Assembly (NCBI GenBank): GCA_038396605.1
Contig: CP121690.1
Location: forward strand, 2,818,356 to 2,882,355
From: Eubacteriales bacterium mix99
GTDB taxonomy: Bacteria; Bacillota; Clostridia; Caldicoprobacterales; DTU083
Direction of reading: 5' to 3'
Length of the DNA: 64,000 nucleotides
The position numbers and the translations under genes are program-made. The notes under the pieces were generated by a model. It worked only from the letters and a program-made list of their open reading frames with translations, was not told where the DNA came from and made no database searches. The number at the start of each line of letters is the position of its first letter. The stretch's first letter is position 1. Positions 1 to 7,987 of this stretch are shown here, in pieces.

Positions 1-1
1 G

Positions 2-1558
2 ACAATCATCCCTGCCAGACGGCAGGTCGGAAACAACGTCAAGCAAGCCGAGCAGCCGAAGCTCCGTATAGCCGCATACTGCCGTGTCAGCACCGACTCG
101 GACGAACAGGAAACCAGCTACGAAACGCAGGTCTCCCACTACACGGAGTACATCAAAAGCCACTCGGAATGGGAACTCGCCGGAATCTTCGCCGACGACG
201 GAATCAGTGGCACCAACACAAAGAAGCGTGATGAATTCAACCGCATGATCGACGAATGCATGGCCGGAAACATCGACATGATCATCACCAAGAGCATCAG
301 CCGATTCGCCCGCAACACGCTCGACTGCCTCAAGTACATCCGGCTTCTAAAGGACAAGAACATCGCGGTCTGGTTCGAGAAGGAATCCATCAACACGATG
401 GACTCCAAGGGCGAGGTTCTGATCACCATCATGGCAAGCCTCGCGCAGCAGGAATCCCAGTCCCTTTCCCAGAACGTGAAGCTCGGACTACAGTACCGCT
501 ACCAGCAGGGAAAGGTGCAGGTCAACCACAATCACTTCCTCGGATACACCAAGGACAGCGACGGGCACCTCGTCATCGACCCGGAACAGGCGGAGGTCGT
601 CAAGCGGATCTACCGCGAGTACCTCGAAGGGCTCTCCATGAAGAAGATCGCCGAAGGACTGGAGCAGGACGGCATCCTCACCGGCGCGGGCAAGACAAAA
701 TGGTACGACTCCACCATCAACAAAATTCTCCGAAACGAGAAATACATGGGCGACGCCCTGCTTCAGAAAACCGTAACCACGGACTTTCTCACCAAGAAAC
801 GCGTACGCAACTCCGGTGCCCTGCCGCAATACTATGTGGAAGATGACCATGAAGCCATCATTCCGAAGGAAATCTTCATGCAGGTGCAGGCGGAGCTTGT
901 GCGACGCAGGAAGGTTCACACTGGGCCGAACGGCCAGAAGCGCATCTACTCCGGCAACAACTGCTTCTCTCAGATGGTCGTCTGCGGAGAATGCGGCGAG
1001 CTCTACCGGCGCGTCCACTGGAATAACCACGGCTGCAAGAGCATCGTCTGGCGATGCATCAGCCGCCTTGAACCCAGCCGCGCCGCCATGAACTGCATCA
1101 GCCGAACCGTCAAGGAAGACCTATTGCAAGAGGTCACGGTCAAGGCCTTCAATCGGATACTCACCGATAGCGACGGTTTCCTCCGGCAGATGCAGGAGAA
1201 CATAGCAAAAGCTATAATGGCCGCCGACACGATGAGCCCGGACGGTATCCAGGCACGGCTCGACGAGCTGCAGAAGGAGCTCATCCGAAAGGCCAACAGC
1301 AAGCAGGACTACGATGCCATCGCCGATGAAATCTTCCGGCTGCGCGAGCAGAAATCACAGGCCGAGGCAGACACCCGCAGCCGCGAGGAGACCCGGAAGC
1401 GCATCGCCGAGCTGCAGGACTTCATCGCCGGGCAGGAAACCGACATCACAGAATTTGATGAGGCTCTGGTCAAAAAGCTCATCGACAAAATCACCGTCTT
1501 CGCCGACCACTTCACCGTGGAATTCAAGTCAGGGATCATAATCGAAATCGAAGCATAA
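2..1558 (+). CDS. Large serine recombinase, start outside window
   Basis: Site-specific recombinase of the large serine family, which integrates or excises mobile elements through a Ser-DNA intermediate. The frame is open from base 2, giving 518 visible residues; perhaps only a few N-terminal codons are missing. The resolvase domain starts with AAYCRVSTD, the catalytic Ser being visible residue 30, and continues through FADDGISGT and [11 protein letters not shown]. The Recombinase domain follows ([16 protein letters not shown] to EKYMGD), then a zinc-ribbon region with paired cysteines (VVCGECG, later a WRC and a MNC), then a charged coiled coil ([12 protein letters not shown] to KRIAELQDF). 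Length and order fit a full-size family member, so it is probably intact. Codons end mostly in C or G, unlike the cassette after it. The gene converges on the 459-residue cassette gene. Whether it acts on the att sites near rlmD is unknown. Confidence 0.93.
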   Translation, partial: TIIPARRQVGNNVKQAEQPKLRIAAYCRVSTDSDEQETSYETQVSHYTEYIKSHSEWELAGIFADDGISGTNTKKRDEFNRMIDECMAGNIDMIITKSISRFARNTLDCLKYIRLLKDKNIAVWFEKESINTMDSKGEVLITIMASLAQQESQSLSQNVKLGLQYRYQQGKVQVNHNHFLGYTKDSDGHLVIDPEQAEVVKRIYREYLEGLSMKKIAEGLEQDGILTGAGKTKWYDSTINKILRNEKYMGDALLQKTVTTDFLTKKRVRNSGALPQYYVEDDHEAIIPKEIFMQVQAELVRRRKVHTGPNGQKRIYSGNNCFSQMVVCGECGELYRRVHWNNHGCKSIVWRCISRLEPSRAAMNCISRTVKEDLLQEVTVKAFNRILTDSDGFLRQMQENIAKAIMAADTMSPDGIQARLDELQKELIRKANSKQDYDAIADEIFRLREQKSQAEADTRSREETRKRIAELQDFIAGQETDITEFDEALVKKLIDKITVFADHFTVEFKSGIIIEIEA

Positions 1559-1562
1559 AACG

Positions 1563-1616
1563 AGGCTCCCTTACTACCAATGATGGTAATGTGGGAGCCT
1601 TGGTCTGTTTGTTTTT
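1563..1616 (+). terminator. Rho-independent terminator after serine recombinase
   Basis: An 8-bp perfect stem (AGGCTCCC with GGGAGCCT), extended inside by TTAC/GTAA, is followed by a T-rich run (1601-1616). It starts 5 bases after the recombinase stop codon and reaches the stop codon of the convergent cassette gene, so it separates two convergent units. Confidence 0.8.
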
Positions 1617-2994
1617 ACTCAAATACTACAATATAATCTGCGGAGATTTCATCAAAAGTAGAATCTACATCTTCAAATATCTCAGCAAGTTGCTCGTTTA
1701 TTATTCCTCTAACATAATCGTCACGCACACTCGGTTTTTCTATTAACACCCATTTCAGTTGCTGATATGAATACTTTGCAAAAGCTATCCACTGTGGATA
1801 ATTGATTGCCATTGGATTCTGCGTAAAATACACTTTTCCAGCATTAACAGCAGTTGCCGCAGAATGCCCGATGAACAGCATGGTCGCCAACTTTGGATGC
1901 TTCGCCCGACCAAGTGAAAAAGGAATGGATTCTTTGATAGAGTACCCTTCCTTAATTCGCTTGAAAGCATACCCTATCCTTGTTACCACTTCAACAATCA
2001 TGACCGGTATGGACAGCGTACAGAAATGTATGAAATCGTACCCCTCGTAATACATGCCCTGCACAATCTCTGCAATGGTCTGATCATATTCTCCAATTTC
2101 ACCAACCTGCAAAAGATTGAATAATCCCATCAATGGAGCAGGAAGTCCCATCGATGTTGTGATATCTGATTTGAAATGAATTATCTGTTTTGCGATTGCT
2201 GCAAAGATATCTGTTTCTTTTCGATCAGCATAGTTTTCCATAACCTGAGACACAATTTTACCGGTCTTATCGATCGTGGTCATTTTTCCTGTTAGAATAT
2301 CCGCCACTCCAAATATTAGACCAAGCAAAGGATCATGCCCAAGAGAAAGAAGTCGATGATAATATGCAGACAACCCTTCAACACGTACCGTTGTATTACG
2401 ATTATCCTGTGCATCAAAGGGAACCTTACTGACCTTGGAATTAGCCAGTTTTTCCATCTCTTCTTCCGGGAATTTCTTGTCAAACCAGTCCCTGACGTAA
2501 TTCGCAAGAGTCCCGCCTTTAAGACCTTCAGGTGTCTTCTGCGGAATACCCACCAGCAAAATATCTATGGCTGCGCCGAGCAATCCTGCTGCCGCACTTA
2601 TTGCAATATCATATTTGTCCAGATGATGTAATACATTGTACTCTTTATTTAACTGCCGAATTGCTCTATTGTTATTGGCCAGTTCTTCAGGAGTAAATAT
2701 ATCTTCCAGTTCGCTGCCTGTCCCCACGCTTCTTTCTGCTTCAAGGCAAAGATTCTCCCATGATGGAACAACCATAACCTTTCTCGGTACTTCTGCTGGC
2801 ACATTTCGAGCCGCTGCTCTCAACTCTGAAAGTTGTCTGCCATATCCGAGGTTCTGCAAAAGAGCTTCACTTTCAGAAATCCTATCATTTACAGCGGATA
2901 TTGAGGGACGATGTATTTCGAATAATTCCTTTTCCTGATGGGCGAGAACGGTATTAATCTGTTTTTCAACTTCACTATAGTTATATTTACTCAT
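1615..2994 (-). CDS. Unrecognised cassette protein A, 459 aa, probably membrane-associated
   Basis: I do not recognise this protein. It is complete (ATG at 2994). Residues 1-128 are polar and probably helical. After that come about five hydrophobic stretches (near 129-150, 215-236, 280-296, 322-345, 369-395) that carry striking polar motifs: LGHDPLLG (218-225), KSDITTSMGLPAP (275-287), YEGYDFIHF (316-324), RAKHPKLATMLFIGHS (363-378) and NAGKVYFTQNPMAINYPQW (384-402). Motifs with His, Asp, Asn and Gly inside hydrophobic segments suggest a conserved fold with buried polar sites, membrane-embedded or not. It starts 6 bases after the stop of the 187-residue gene, so the two are almost certainly co-transcribed and translationally coupled. 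It is AT-rich relative to both neighbouring recombinase genes and the chromosome. As cargo between two recombinases, a defence, exclusion or toxin-type role is possible but purely inferred. Confidence 0.85.
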   Translation of the reverse strand: MSKYNYSEVEKQINTVLAHQEKELFEIHRPSISAVNDRISESEALLQNLGYGRQLSELRAAARNVPAEVPRKVMVVPSWENLCLEAERSVGTGSELEDIFTPEELANNNRAIRQLNKEYNVLHHLDKYDIAISAAAGLLGAAIDILLVGIPQKTPEGLKGGTLANYVRDWFDKKFPEEEMEKLANSKVSKVPFDAQDNRNTTVRVEGLSAYYHRLLSLGHDPLLGLIFGVADILTGKMTTIDKTGKIVSQVMENYADRKETDIFAAIAKQIIHFKSDITTSMGLPAPLMGLFNLLQVGEIGEYDQTIAEIVQGMYYEGYDFIHFCTLSIPVMIVEVVTRIGYAFKRIKEGYSIKESIPFSLGRAKHPKLATMLFIGHSAATAVNAGKVYFTQNPMAINYPQWIAFAKYSYQQLKWVLIEKPSVRDDYVRGIINEQLAEIFEDVDSTFDEISADYIVVFE

Positions 2995-3000
2995 GTTTAC

Positions 3001-3564
3001 TCATGAAGCAATCCCCAGATCTTTCTGTAGATCCTTTATAGCCTGTTGCAATAGAATATTGAGGCTCTGCAAATAATCCATTCTCTCCTTGCCTGCATCG
3101 GCTTCTGTCTTCATTGCCTTAATTATAGCCTCATGCTTCTTCAAGGCTTCTTTGTATAAACGTTCCTTTTCCTGCCGTAACTGTTTATTCTTCAGATGAG
3201 AGGCAACACCCACCCCCGCGGCAGCAAGGCCTGCGACCGGAGCTGCAAGAACAAATACTCCGGCGACCATACCACCACCAATTAATGCACCTGCTGTAGC
3301 AAGACCAGATGTGATACCAGCAGCAGATAATCCAACAACGCCAAGACCGTAAAGAGCCGCAAAAGAACCTACGCCACCAATACCGGCTCCCAGAGCACCA
3401 GCCAAAACTTCTGGAATTGCACTTTCTTTAATGGTACGATTCTTATCATTCAGAGCCGCTGCAGCCTCGTTTACAACATTAACAACTGACTGCATGGATT
3501 CCACGCTCTGGAAATTCATGTCCTTCTTCTTTTTGACATATGTGTCTTTTTCTTTTTTGCTCAT
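3001..3564 (-). CDS. Unrecognised cassette protein B, 187 aa, glycine-zipper membrane protein
   Basis: Function unknown. Three parts are visible: a Lys-rich N terminus (1-50), a Gly/Ala-rich hydrophobic core (about 52-122) full of small-xxx-small spacing (for example GVVGLSAAGITSGLATAG), and a charged helical C terminus (123-187) that looks like a coiled coil. There is no signal peptide. Glycine zippers of this kind pack or insert in membranes and occur in pore-forming proteins, so an oligomeric membrane role is plausible but not shown. The ATG at 3564 is preceded by a GGGGGT ribosome-binding sequence about 8 bases upstream. It is the first gene of the two-gene unit. A TAAAAT box (3586-3591) and three 28-bp repeats lie just upstream and could control it. 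Confidence 0.85.
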   Translation of the reverse strand: MSKKEKDTYVKKKKDMNFQSVESMQSVVNVVNEAAAALNDKNRTIKESAIPEVLAGALGAGIGGVGSFAALYGLGVVGLSAAGITSGLATAGALIGGGMVAGVFVLAAPVAGLAAAGVGVASHLKNKQLRQEKERLYKEALKKHEAIIKAMKTEADAGKERMDYLQSLNILLQQAIKDLQKDLGIAS

Positions 3565-3604
3565 AACGAGATACCCCCGAATGCTATTTTATCTCAACGT
3601 CTCT

Positions 3605-3688
3605 GACGTCTATCTTACAGCCACAACTCCCCGACATCTAACTCGGCAACTCAACATAGTGACATCTATCAAGGCAACTCAACCCTCA
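3605..3688. repeat. Three imperfect 28-bp direct repeats with att-like boxes
   Basis: Units start at 3605, 3633 and 3661, an exact 28-bp period. The second and third share GACATC-N11-CTCAAC, the same pattern and spacing as in the attachment-like sequences at 3816 and 5016; the first is degenerate (GACGTC at its start). They lie directly upstream of a TAAAAT box at 3586-3591 that has no recognisable -35, so they cover the -35 position of the two-gene cassette. They could be regulator sites, recombinase-binding sites or relics of earlier integration. The 3565-3948 gap otherwise contains the rlmD 3' remnant and no supported gene. Confidence 0.65.
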
Positions 3689-3797
3689 CTCTTTTTTTCC
3701 TGATTTGCCCTTGGATAAGTTACCGAGAAGCGTTTTGTATGCCCGATGCCAAATTTGCCCGATTGCCAGAAACCGCAGTATTACTGGACTTTCGCGG

Positions 3798-3842
3798 CTA
3801 TTTCCCTTCGACCCTTGACATCAATACTACCGTCTCAACATG
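3798..3842 (-). pseudogene. Detached copy of the 3' end of rlmD
   Basis: Read on the minus strand, this encodes HVETVVLMSRVEGK and a TAG stop (3798-3800). This is a normal-looking C terminus for RlmD, but the codons before it do not match the protein. The present rlmD ends with HVETVALMSRNM instead. The simplest reading is that insertion at the HVETV codons pushed the original gene end 1.2 kb away and replaced it with an element-supplied one. It could instead be a gene end carried in by the left element. Confidence 0.65.
3816..3842. other. Candidate attachment site, distal copy
   Basis: 27 bp matching 5016-5042 with one mismatch. It reads as the rlmD codons for HVETVVLMS on the minus strand and contains GACATC-N11-CTCAACATG. 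Its position at the junction between the left element and the recombinase-bearing segment fits an attL/attR-type site. The true crossover dinucleotide cannot be read from one sequence. Confidence 0.6.
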
Positions 3843-3948
3843 TGAAAGTTAGGCTATTTCACACACTTGTAGAATTTCCTTTATTTACAAAGGTTTTCTG
3901 GCTGTTTGAGTGTATCGTACATCCATATCGCCATCTCAGATGAGTAGG

Positions 3949-4875
3949 CTATTTTTGCTTTTTGGAGCTGTATTTCGTGCTCTTCCTCTGCCTTTCACCA
4001 GATTCGGTAATAACAATATTGCTTCGTTTCGCTCGTGCTTCCCGCGCGGCACGGAATACGTCCTCTGTAATGATCGGCGGGTGGCTGTCCTTCATTTCAA
4101 ACATCTGACCCTCCGTCACAGAGTCTGCCAGCCGCACAGTTCCTATGTATTTCTCGTTTGATAGCAGGGTGTCTACTGACCTCTTGCTCCACCGTTCTTT
4201 TCCCGTAGGAGAGGGAATCTTTTGTTCAGCCAGTTTCTTTGTAATCCCCAATATGCTTGCTCCGTCAATGTACCAACGGAATATATCACGTACCACTTGT
4301 GCCTGTGTCGGCTCTACCACGAGATTTCCATCATCGTCCTTCACATAACCATACAGGCGCTTTCGGTAATTACCGGAACTGCCGTTCAAAGCGCGGTTTC
4401 TGAATCCTATGCGGATATTCATGCTTCTGGTCTCATTTTCAGCCTGCGCAAATGACTCAGCAACAGAAATGAGCAGATCATCATCAACTACATCTGTATC
4501 AAGACCATCCTCATCAAATATGACACGTACTCCAGCGGCTTTTAGTCTTCGAAGTGCCTCAAGCGTATCAACGCTATCTCTTCCAAACCGGCTGATGCTT
4601 TTTGTAAGGATAACCGATATATGATGCGCCTCAGCTTCTCGGATCATCCGCTCAAATTCTCGGCGCGGTGCTTCTCCCTTTGCGGTACCAATATCTATAA
4701 ACGTATCAGTCAGTTTCCATTGTTCGACATTGGCCACCGCTCTTGTTAGAGCTGCTATTTGTGCGGCAAGGCTATTTAGTTGGTTCTTTTCACCGGTACT
4801 AACCCTGCAGTAGATGCCAACATTCATGCCCGGATCAGTTCTTTTGGCAGGTATATACCACACCTTTGGGCTCAC
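3949..4875 (-). CDS. Short serine recombinase, 308 aa
   Basis: Site-specific serine recombinase. The resolvase domain is near residues 17-150, with the catalytic Ser in VGIYCRVSTGEK, then DIGTAKGEAPRREFERM and LTKSISRFGRDSVDTLEAL. A Recombinase domain follows (GYVKDDDGNLVVEPTQAQ to SNEKYIGTV, to about 270). The protein stops soon after with a basic tail and lacks the zinc ribbon and coiled coil of the full-size recombinase at 2-1558. It may be a naturally short class or may need a partner. The start is GTG at 4875, fixed by AAAGGAGG seven bases upstream. It lies between the two candidate attachment sites and is transcribed away from rlmD, as expected of an integrase beside its att site. A promoter is visible at 4908-4936. 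Confidence 0.92.
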   Translation of the reverse strand: MSPKVWYIPAKRTDPGMNVGIYCRVSTGEKNQLNSLAAQIAALTRAVANVEQWKLTDTFIDIGTAKGEAPRREFERMIREAEAHHISVILTKSISRFGRDSVDTLEALRRLKAAGVRVIFDEDGLDTDVVDDDLLISVAESFAQAENETRSMNIRIGFRNRALNGSSGNYRKRLYGYVKDDDGNLVVEPTQAQVVRDIFRWYIDGASILGITKKLAEQKIPSPTGKERWSKRSVDTLLSNEKYIGTVRLADSVTEGQMFEMKDSHPPIITEDVFRAAREARAKRSNIVITESGERQRKSTKYSSKKQK

Positions 4876-4907
4876 TGTACCGCCTCCTTTCGCCTTATTT
4901 TAGCCTA

Positions 4908-4936
4908 ATTATATCGAATAATACTATCAATGTACA
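4908..4936 (-). promoter_or_regulatory. Candidate SigA-type promoter for short recombinase
   Basis: On the minus strand TATAAT (4908-4913) and TGTACA (4931-4936) are 17 bases apart, about 33 bases upstream of the GTG start. The -35 matches the consensus at four of six positions. Confidence 0.5.
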
Positions 4937-5003
4937 GTAGTCTATTATTGGTCTTTCCCCGTCTCGAAATACAATATATATGAGTCAGATTGCCATGCAT
5001 ACA

Positions 5004-6374
5004 CTACATATTGCGTGACATCAATGCTACCGTCTCAACATGCATTGTCTGGGGGAAAAGATCGACCGGCTGCACTTCCTCTGCCTGATACCCATTCTCC
5101 GACATAAGGTTCAGATCTCTTGCCAGAGTGGCTGGATTGCAGGAGACATAAATCATTCTTTCCGGTGCCATTTTTACAATCGCATCCAACAATTTGGGGT
5201 CACAACCTTTGCGGGGCGGGTCCACCACCACGACATCCGGATGCAGCCCAAGCCCGGAAAGCCTTGGCAGTACCGCTTCCGATCGGCCTTCCAGAAACTC
5301 TGCATTTTCTATCCCGTTCAATCCGGCATTTTCTTCTGCATCCCGGACTGCCTGCGGGATCGCTTCCACTCCGTAAACCTTTGCCGCTTTGCCTGCAAGA
5401 AAAAGAGAAATGGTGCCGATCCCGCAATAGGCATCCACGACCTTTTCCTTCCCGGTCAGGTTTGCATACTCCAGAACTTTGCCATACAGTTTTTTGATTT
5501 GAATCGGATTGACCTGAAAAAACGACAGCGGGGATATCCTAAACTTTAAATCGCCAATCGCATCCAGAATGGAATCGGATCCCCACAAGGTAATGTTTTT
5601 TTCCCCCAATACCACGTTTGTTTTTTTCGTTTGAACATTCTGTATAATGCTGGTGATCCCCGGCAAGCCATCTTTCAAAAGGGAAATCATCTCTTTTTCC
5701 CGATGAAGCTCCCCATTGGTCACGACAATGACCATCAACTGATGACTCCGAAAGCCCACTTTGATTACCACATGCCGAAGGACACCCCTGTGGGTACTTT
5801 CCTCATAAACGGGGATGTTATAGGTCTGAATGAATTCCCGCATGAGGCACATGACCCGGTTGATGACTTCATGCTGTATGGGGCATTGTTCAATATTGAT
5901 CAGATTATGACTCCTGGCAGCATAAAAGCCCAGCACAGGGCGGCCTTTTACCAATCCCACAGGGAACTGGGCTTTATTGCGATAGTTCCATGGCTCATCC
6001 ATGCCTATGGCAGAATGGACAGTAACATCCCTCAAATGCCCGATTCGTTCCAACGCATCCCGTACTTTCTCCGTCTTATAATCCAGCTGGGCATCATAAG
6101 TCAGGTGCTGGAGCTGGCACCCTCCGCAGGCCTTGAAATACGGGCACCAAGGTTCGATGCGAAGAGGAGAATTCTGTAGGATATCCAGGAGCTTTCCATA
6201 GGCATAGGCCCGGGCGATCCTTACGATTTTAACAAGCACCCTTTCCCCCGCCAGGGCTCCCTCCACAAAGACAGTAAAGCCGTCCACACGGCCGACGCCC
6301 TCTCCGTTGGTTCCAAGGCGGTCTATATTCATTTCATAATCCTGATTTTTTATAACAGGTATTTCCGGTCTCAT
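5004..6374 (-). CDS. rlmD: 23S rRNA (uracil-5-)-methyltransferase, RumA/RlmD family
   Basis: SAM-dependent enzyme that makes m5U in 23S rRNA (U1939 in E. coli; some Bacillota enzymes also do U747). An N-terminal TRAM domain (about 12-70) is followed by a 4Fe-4S cysteine set (C77, C83, C86, C164), the SAM site DAYCGIGTIS (314-323) and VVDPPRKGCDP. The catalytic Cys is 412 in VSCNPATLARDL, and the catalytic Glu 447 in HVETV is 35 residues later, the same spacing as in E. coli RumA. The last residues (SRNM) are probably supplied by the inserted element; a more usual ending (SRVEGK) survives at 3798-3842. All catalytic residues remain, so the protein should be active. It is the boundary between mobile DNA and chromosome. 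Confidence 0.95.
   Translation of the reverse strand: MRPEIPVIKNQDYEMNIDRLGTNGEGVGRVDGFTVFVEGALAGERVLVKIVRIARAYAYGKLLDILQNSPLRIEPWCPYFKACGGCQLQHLTYDAQLDYKTEKVRDALERIGHLRDVTVHSAIGMDEPWNYRNKAQFPVGLVKGRPVLGFYAARSHNLINIEQCPIQHEVINRVMCLMREFIQTYNIPVYEESTHRGVLRHVVIKVGFRSHQLMVIVVTNGELHREKEMISLLKDGLPGITSIIQNVQTKKTNVVLGEKNITLWGSDSILDAIGDLKFRISPLSFFQVNPIQIKKLYGKVLEYANLTGKEKVVDAYCGIGTISLFLAGKAAKVYGVEAIPQAVRDAEENAGLNGIENAEFLEGRSEAVLPRLSGLGLHPDVVVVDPPRKGCDPKLLDAIVKMAPERMIYVSCNPATLARDLNLMSENGYQAEEVQPVDLFPQTMHVETVALMSRNM
5016..5042. other. Candidate attachment site inside rlmD
   Basis: Second copy of the 27-bp sequence, within the last codons of rlmD (HVETVALMS). It includes the codon for the Glu that serves as catalytic base in this methyltransferase family, so any insertion here must carry its own version of the gene end. 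The element evidently does: rlmD runs on in frame for RNM and stops at 5004. Confidence 0.6.
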
Positions 6375-6457
6375 CCTGACTCCTCTTCGTTTCCGACAGA
6401 TTCCAGCTCGTTGTTGTCATTCGTCGTCCCTATCGCGCCATTCTTTCATCCGATATC

Positions 6458-6874
6458 CTATTCCATATTTTTTCGGAATATCTCATATATTTCCGGCTGC
6501 TTCTTTTTTACATTCACAGGTTTCAGATCGGCATCCGTAAAAGCATGAACCGTGCTGCCACGTGCAAGAAGCAATCCATCTGCATCCCGGATTACTTCAT
6601 ATTCCACTGTAAAACGAATTCCCCTGAACTTTGAAATCCTGGTACGTACCGTCAGCTGATCATCATATTTTGCGCTGTGAAGGTAAACACAATGCGATTC
6701 CAACACGGGGAGCAAAATCCCCCTGCGCTCCATATCATGATAGCTCATGCCTGCTTCCCGCATCCAGTCCGTCCGGCCGATATCAAACCAGGAATAATAA
6801 TTGGAATGATAAACCACACCCATCTGATCTGTCTCGCTGTACCGTACCCGGATTTGCGTATTCTCACAAATCAT
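6458..6874 (-). CDS. Acyl-CoA thioesterase, YbgC/4HBT hotdog family
   Basis: Single-domain hotdog-fold thioesterase of 138 residues, the usual size. The signature YSETDQMGVVYHSNYYSWFD (residues 13-32) carries the catalytic Asp and the helix start typical of the YbgC/FcbC class. These cytosolic enzymes hydrolyse short acyl-CoA or acyl-ACP thioesters; the natural substrate cannot be told from sequence. The ATG at 6874 has GGGAGG nine bases upstream. It lies between pfkA and rlmD on the same strand, with about 80-100 bases on each side. Confidence 0.88.
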   Translation of the reverse strand: MICENTQIRVRYSETDQMGVVYHSNYYSWFDIGRTDWMREAGMSYHDMERRGILLPVLESHCVYLHSAKYDDQLTVRTRISKFRGIRFTVEYEVIRDADGLLLARGSTVHAFTDADLKPVNVKKKQPEIYEIFRKNME

Positions 6875-6973
6875 CCGATTCCTCCCCGGCTTATTTCTCC
6901 CAGATAATTCAAGCTACCCGGTATTCGTACCCGGGCAGTCCGATATTTCATACTGCAGTATCCGGTTGTTTCA

Positions 6974-7933
6974 TTAAATGGAAAGAATCTGTGCGAGATC
7001 ATACAATTCCTTGTTGAATGGCCTGGTCATAGCCAAAGCGTCTTTGATATCATCATCCACGATCTGATTTCCCCGGGTACTGATCACCCGATTGCCCACA
7101 TCCTTTTCCAGCAGCTCCACTGCATAATGGCCCATCCGGCTGGCCAGTATGATGTCTGCCGCCGACGGGCTGCCGCCTCTCTGAATGTAGCCCAGTACCG
7201 TTGCCCTGGTCTCCATTCCGGTTTTCTCCTCAATCACCTTTTCCATTTCGAAAGCCTTGCCGACTCCTTCGGCCAGAATAATGATGCTGGAGTTCTTGCC
7301 GCGATGCCGGCCTTCAATGATCCGTCTGCACAGCTGATCGATATCCATCGGCTTTTCCGGTATCAGGATCCCTTCCGCTCCGCCGGCAATCCCCGTATAG
7401 ATTGCAATGTCCCCCACATGTCTGCCCATCACTTCGACGATATTCGTTCTCTCATGGGAAGATACCGTATCCCGGATCTTGCTGATGGCATCCAGCACGG
7501 TATTGACCGCAGTATCAAATCCAATGGTAAAATCCGTACAGGATATGTCATTGTCAATCGTACCAGGTATCCCAATGACAGAAATTCCCCGTTCGCTTAA
7601 GTCCATAGCCCCGTGAAAGGATCCATCTCCTCCTATCACCACAAGCCCTTGAATTCCAAATATCTCCAGTACATTTGCTGCCTTTTTCAGCCCTTCCTCA
7701 GTTTTAAACGCTTCAGACCGCGCCGTATTCAAAATCGTGCCGCCTCGATGAAGGATTTCTCCAACCGATTTCACGTCCATCCGATCAATCTCTGCGTTGA
7801 CCAGGCCGTCAAATCCTCTCCGTATTCCATAAACCTCCATGTCCTTGTAGACAGCTGTCCTTACCACCGCCCGGATCGCTGCATTCATGCCGGGTGCATC
7901 GCCGCCGCTGGTTAAAACTCCGATTTTTTTCAT
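6974..7933 (-). CDS. pfkA: ATP-dependent 6-phosphofructokinase
   Basis: Phosphorylates fructose 6-phosphate to fructose 1,6-bisphosphate in glycolysis. 319 residues, the standard bacterial length. Motifs: [19 protein letters not shown] (ATP site), [19 protein letters not shown] with the catalytic Asp, and MGRHVGDIA. Gly104-type ATP specificity rather than PPi is suggested by GGDGS. An upstream ATG in frame (7975) exists, but the family start [11 protein letters not shown] at 7933 has GGAG eight bases upstream. It is downstream of dnaE with one small gene between, as in many Clostridia. Confidence 0.96.
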   Translation of the reverse strand: MKKIGVLTSGGDAPGMNAAIRAVVRTAVYKDMEVYGIRRGFDGLVNAEIDRMDVKSVGEILHRGGTILNTARSEAFKTEEGLKKAANVLEIFGIQGLVVIGGDGSFHGAMDLSERGISVIGIPGTIDNDISCTDFTIGFDTAVNTVLDAISKIRDTVSSHERTNIVEVMGRHVGDIAIYTGIAGGAEGILIPEKPMDIDQLCRRIIEGRHRGKNSSIIILAEGVGKAFEMEKVIEEKTGMETRATVLGYIQRGGSPSAADIILASRMGHYAVELLEKDVGNRVISTRGNQIVDDDIKDALAMTRPFNKELYDLAQILSI

Positions 7934-7987
7934 AATGTTTCTCCTCTCATGGAATTCTATCAAGCATTGTAGCACTTTACAAACGAT

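Larger units (their letters stand above)
1..3842. mobile_element. Right part of an integrated element next to rlmD, left end outside window
   Basis: This stretch holds a serine recombinase, an unrecognised two-gene cassette and 28-bp repeats. It ends at an attachment-like sequence (3816-3842) that copies the rlmD 3' end. Its genes differ visibly in base use: the recombinase is rich in G/C-ending codons, while the cassette is AT-rich. Elements that use serine recombinases are known to enter the 3' end of rumA/rlmD in Bacillota. The left boundary is not in the window, so element size and type (ICE, IME or phage remnant) cannot be stated. Confidence 0.5.
3816..5042. mobile_element. 1.2-kb mini-element bearing only a serine recombinase
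   Basis: Two 27-bp sequences differing at one base (3826 versus 5026) sit exactly 1200 bp apart and bracket a single gene, the short serine recombinase at 3949-4875. There is no TnpB, no terminal inverted repeat and no other cargo. The arrangement suits either a minimal element or the space left between two accreted elements that share rlmD as target. Confidence 0.6.

Noticed and set aside
3949-4875. IS607-type insertion sequence
   Set aside because: The recombinase has the large-family Recombinase domain, and no TnpB gene is present.
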